Shown piece after piece: positions 61,876 through 64,000 of a stretch of DNA of 64,000 nucleotides; the stretch's first letter is position 1, and each line of letters begins with the position of its first letter. Below the pieces are notes generated by a model. The model did no database searches. It saw nothing but the letters and a program-made list of their open reading frames with translations, and was not told where the DNA came from. The DNA comes from JBOHDX01 sp050700835 (GTDB taxonomy: Bacteria > Actinomycetota > Actinomycetes > Propionibacteriales > Nocardioidaceae). The position numbers and the translations under genes were made by a program. The DNA lies in the NCBI GenBank assembly GCA_050700835.1, contig JBOHDX010000054.1, positions 98,794 through 162,793 on the forward strand. The letters run 5' to 3'.

Positions 61876-63891
61876 TCACGAGGTCAACGCCGGATCCGGG
61901 GTCAGGCCGTTGGCCGCCCGGATCACGTCCACCATCCGGCAGATGATCTCGGTGAGCCCGAAGTCCTTCGGGGTGAACACCGCTGCCACGCCCTGACGTT
62001 CGAGCTCCTTGGCGTCCGCCGCCGGCACGATGCCGCCAACGACCACCGGTACGTCGGACAACCCGGCCTCGGTGAGGGCCGACATCACCTGCGGCACCAG
62101 CTCCAGATGCGAGCCCGACAGGATCGACAGGCCGACGCAGTGCACGTCCTCGGCGACCGCGGCGGAGGCGATCTGCGCCGCGGTGAGCCGGATTCCCTGA
62201 TAGACCACCTCGAAGCCGGCGTCGCGTGCGCGCACCGCGATCTGTTCGGCGCCGTTGGAGTGTCCGTCGAGCCCGGGCTTGCCGACCAGCAGCCGCAACC
62301 TCCCGCCGAGCTCCTCGCCGGTACGCCGGACCCGCTCGCGCACCGCCGCCAGCTCGCTGCCCGCGGCGGACATGCCGACGCTTTGGGAGACGCCGGTGGG
62401 TGGGCGATACTCCCCGAACACCTCGCGCAGGGACCCGGCCCACTCGCCGGTCGTGGCGCCGGCACGGACGGCGGCGAGCGTGGCCACCATCAAGTTCTCG
62501 CCCGACTTGGCGCCGGCGCGGACGCGGTCGAGAGCGGCGTCGACCTCGGCCGGGTCGCGTTGCCCGCGCCATGCGTCCAGGCTGGCGATCGCTGCTGCCT
62601 CCGCCTGGGGATCGGGCGCCTGGATGGCGGTGTCGACGTCCGCGGTAAGCGGCGAGGCCTCGGTCTCCGTCCAGACGTTGACGCCCACCACCTTGTCCTC
62701 CCCCGACTCGATCCGGGCCCGTCGCTGGGCGTGCGAGCTGACCAGAGCCTGCTTCATGTAGCCCGACTCGACGGCCGCCACCGCGCCGCCCATCCCCTGC
62801 ACGCGGTCGATCTCTGCCTTGGCGCCGGCGACCAGCTCGGCCACCTTGGCGTCGATCACCCGCGACCCGTCGAAGATGTCGTCGTACTCGAGAAGGTCGG
62901 ACTCGTAGGCAAGCACCTGCTGCACCCGCAATGACCACTGCTGGTCCCAAGGTCGCGGCAGCCCCAGCGCTTCGTTCCAGGCGGGCAGCTGGACGGCACG
63001 GGCGCGCGCGTTCTTGGACATCGTGACGCCGAGCATCTCGAGCACGATCCGCTGGACGTTGTTCTCCGGCTGTGCCTCGGTGAGGCCCAGGGAGTTGACC
63101 TGCACGCCGTACCTGAAGCGTCGCTGCCGCTCGTCCTGCACGAAGTACCTCGTCGAGGTGAGCTCGTCCCACAAGGCGACGAACGCCCGCATCTTGCATG
63201 TCTCCTCGACGAACCGCACACCTGCGTTGACGAAGAACGAGATCCGGCCGACGACCTTGCCGAAGTCATCCGGCGCGACCTGTCCGGAGTCGCGGACCGA
63301 GTCCAGCACCGCGATCGCCGTCGACAGCGCGTACGCCAACTCCTGCACCGGCGTCGCGCCCGCCTCCTGCAGGTGGTAACTGCAGATGTTGATCGGGTTC
63401 CATTTCGGCATCTGGTTGACCGTGTAGACCACTACGTCGGTGATCAACCGCAGGCTCGGCCTCGGTGGGAAAGCGTAGGTCCCGCGGGACAGGTACTCCT
63501 TGATGATGTCGTTCTGTGTGGTGCCTGACAGTTGCGCCAGGTCCGCCCCATGCTCGGCGGCCACCGATGCGTAGAGCGCCAGCAGCCACATGGCGGTGGC
63601 GTTGATCGTCATCGAGGTGTTGGCCTGTGCCATCGGGATGCGGTCGAACAGGGTGCGCATGTCGCCGATGTGGCTGATCGGCACGCCGACCTTGCCGACC
63701 TCGCCGCGAGCCAGCTCGTGGTCGGGGTCGTAGCCGGTCTGGGTTGGTAGGTCGAAGGCCACCGAAAGGCCGGTCTGACCCTTGGCGAGGTTGCGCCGGT
63801 ACAGCGAGTTGGACGTAGTCGCCGACGAGTGCCCGGCGTATGTTCGCATCACCCACGGCCGATCGCGCTCACGATCACTGGGGTAGGGCAT
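61876..63891 (-). CDS. ecm: ethylmalonyl-CoA mutase, B12-dependent
   Basis: Ecm (MeaA) rearranges ethylmalonyl-CoA to methylsuccinyl-CoA. The 671-residue protein starts MPYPSDRERDRPWVMRTYAG and closely follows Streptomyces MeaA: GLSVAFDLPTQTGYDPDH, MTINATAMWLLALY, NICSYHLQEAGATPVQELA and RRFRYGVQVNSLGLTEAQPE (the substrate barrel). The C-terminal cobalamin domain has LVGKPGLDGHSNGAEQIAV, with the DxHxxG cobalt-binding His, and VGGIVP. ATG 63891 has GGAGG 8 bases upstream. It is divergent from a possible fadD at 63965 and far from meaB at 43783. Confidence 0.95.
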   Translation of the reverse strand: MPYPSDRERDRPWVMRTYAGHSSATTSNSLYRRNLAKGQTGLSVAFDLPTQTGYDPDHELARGEVGKVGVPISHIGDMRTLFDRIPMAQANTSMTINATAMWLLALYASVAAEHGADLAQLSGTTQNDIIKEYLSRGTYAFPPRPSLRLITDVVVYTVNQMPKWNPINICSYHLQEAGATPVQELAYALSTAIAVLDSVRDSGQVAPDDFGKVVGRISFFVNAGVRFVEETCKMRAFVALWDELTSTRYFVQDERQRRFRYGVQVNSLGLTEAQPENNVQRIVLEMLGVTMSKNARARAVQLPAWNEALGLPRPWDQQWSLRVQQVLAYESDLLEYDDIFDGSRVIDAKVAELVAGAKAEIDRVQGMGGAVAAVESGYMKQALVSSHAQRRARIESGEDKVVGVNVWTETEASPLTADVDTAIQAPDPQAEAAAIASLDAWRGQRDPAEVDAALDRVRAGAKSGENLMVATLAAVRAGATTGEWAGSLREVFGEYRPPTGVSQSVGMSAAGSELAAVRERVRRTGEELGGRLRLLVGKPGLDGHSNGAEQIAVRARDAGFEVVYQGIRLTAAQIASAAVAEDVHCVGLSILSGSHLELVPQVMSALTEAGLSDVPVVVGGIVPAADAKELERQGVAAVFTPKDFGLTEIICRMVDVIRAANGLTPDPALTS

Positions 63892-63924
63892 TCGGGGCAC
63901 CTCCGGCAACTCTGCCCCAGTGAC

Positions 63925-63940
63925 ACTCCTGGCCAGTAAC
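63925..63940. promoter_or_regulatory. degenerate operator-like site between ecm and fadD
   Basis: ACTCCTGGCCAGTAAC has a right half CCAGTAAC close to the TTACC/GGTAA palindromes at 4994 and 46598, and a poor left half. It lies between the divergent starts of ecm and the possible acyl-CoA ligase. Weak support: only one half-site is convincing. Confidence 0.25.
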
Positions 63941-63964
63941 GGATAGCTGGAAGGGGCCACTGCG

Positions 63965-64000
63965 GTGGACAGCACGATGATGGATATCCCGCTGACCGTG
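63965..64000 (+). CDS. acyl-CoA ligase (FadD-type), N-terminus only
   Basis: GTG 63965 follows GGAAGGGG by 8 bases and opens a frame to the window edge: VDSTMMDIPLTV, 12 residues. Many actinobacterial long-chain acyl-CoA ligases begin with a similar STM-D-PLT segment. With the ligase fragment at 61495 on the other side of ecm, an acyl-CoA ligase here is plausible. The call rests on these residues and the ribosome site, no more. Confidence 0.45.
   Translation, partial: MDSTMMDIPLTV

Overview
This 64 kb window is high-GC DNA (about 70 percent G+C by eye) from an actinobacterium. It uses GTG/TTG starts frequently and has short operons with ATGA or near-ATGA overlaps. The gene set fits a non-mycolic soil actinobacterium of the Nocardioides/Kribbella or Streptomyces-like kind: NucS, GlgE-type glycogen metabolism, a carboxylating crotonyl-CoA reductase, a cobalamin-dependent ethylmalonyl-CoA mutase and a DivIVA-like coiled-coil protein. 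No rRNA or tRNA was found, so the genus stays open.

Region 1 (1-3130) is degraded mobile DNA. It holds the end of a toxin-antitoxin pair, a frameshifted IS110-family element bracketed by a 13-bp direct repeat with a candidate bridge-RNA region, a pseudogene carrying a nonsense codon, and a tyrosine-recombinase catalytic domain without its N-terminus.

Region 2 (3133-12273) follows the M. tuberculosis Rv3028c-Rv3039c neighbourhood: etfA, etfB, an Rv3030-like methyltransferase, an Rv3032-like glucosyltransferase, an Rv3034c-like hexapeptide acyltransferase, then an Rv3038c-like methyltransferase and EchA17-like hydratase. In mycobacteria this block makes methylglucose lipopolysaccharide. Here the GH57 branching enzyme is absent. 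An island with an AbiEi-like gene and dense repeats (8627-10532) is inserted.

Region 3 (12370-27425) is alpha-glucan and trehalose metabolism: glgX, glgP, glgE, treS, maltokinase and glgB. This covers the GlgE route (trehalose to maltose to maltose-1-phosphate to glucan to branched glucan) plus debranching and phosphorolysis. A complete sulfonate/nitrate-type ABC transporter sits between glgP and glgE.

Region 4 (27431-42945) carries a GNAT-Nudix fusion, a LysE-type exporter, two unknown envelope proteins, a CnoX-like protein, an ABC export operon (two ATPases, two giant FtsX-type permeases and a MarR regulator), a PH-domain protein, a small membrane protein and an MFS transporter.

Region 5 (42972-52580 and 61876-64000) holds much of the ethylmalonyl-CoA pathway: acetyl-CoA acetyltransferase, tandem-fused 3-hydroxybutyryl-CoA dehydrogenase, crotonyl-CoA carboxylase/reductase, epimerase, ethylmalonyl-CoA mutase and a MeaB-type chaperone. 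Interleaved are a coiled-coil polarity-type protein and NucS. A 16-bp palindrome shared by the etfB and ccr upstream regions suggests a common regulator.

Region 6 (52705-61840) holds a D-amino-acid oxidase, a histidine phosphatase, an S9 peptidase and a two-gene unit. That unit pairs an MFS protein carrying a C-terminal cyclic-nucleotide-binding domain with a class III nucleotidyl cyclase fused to an AAA-type ATPase and a helical-repeat region, a possible self-contained signalling module. Three families of non-coding repeats are spread through the window: a 74-80 bp palindrome at three loci, a 22-bp unit in seven copies, and several short tandem arrays.
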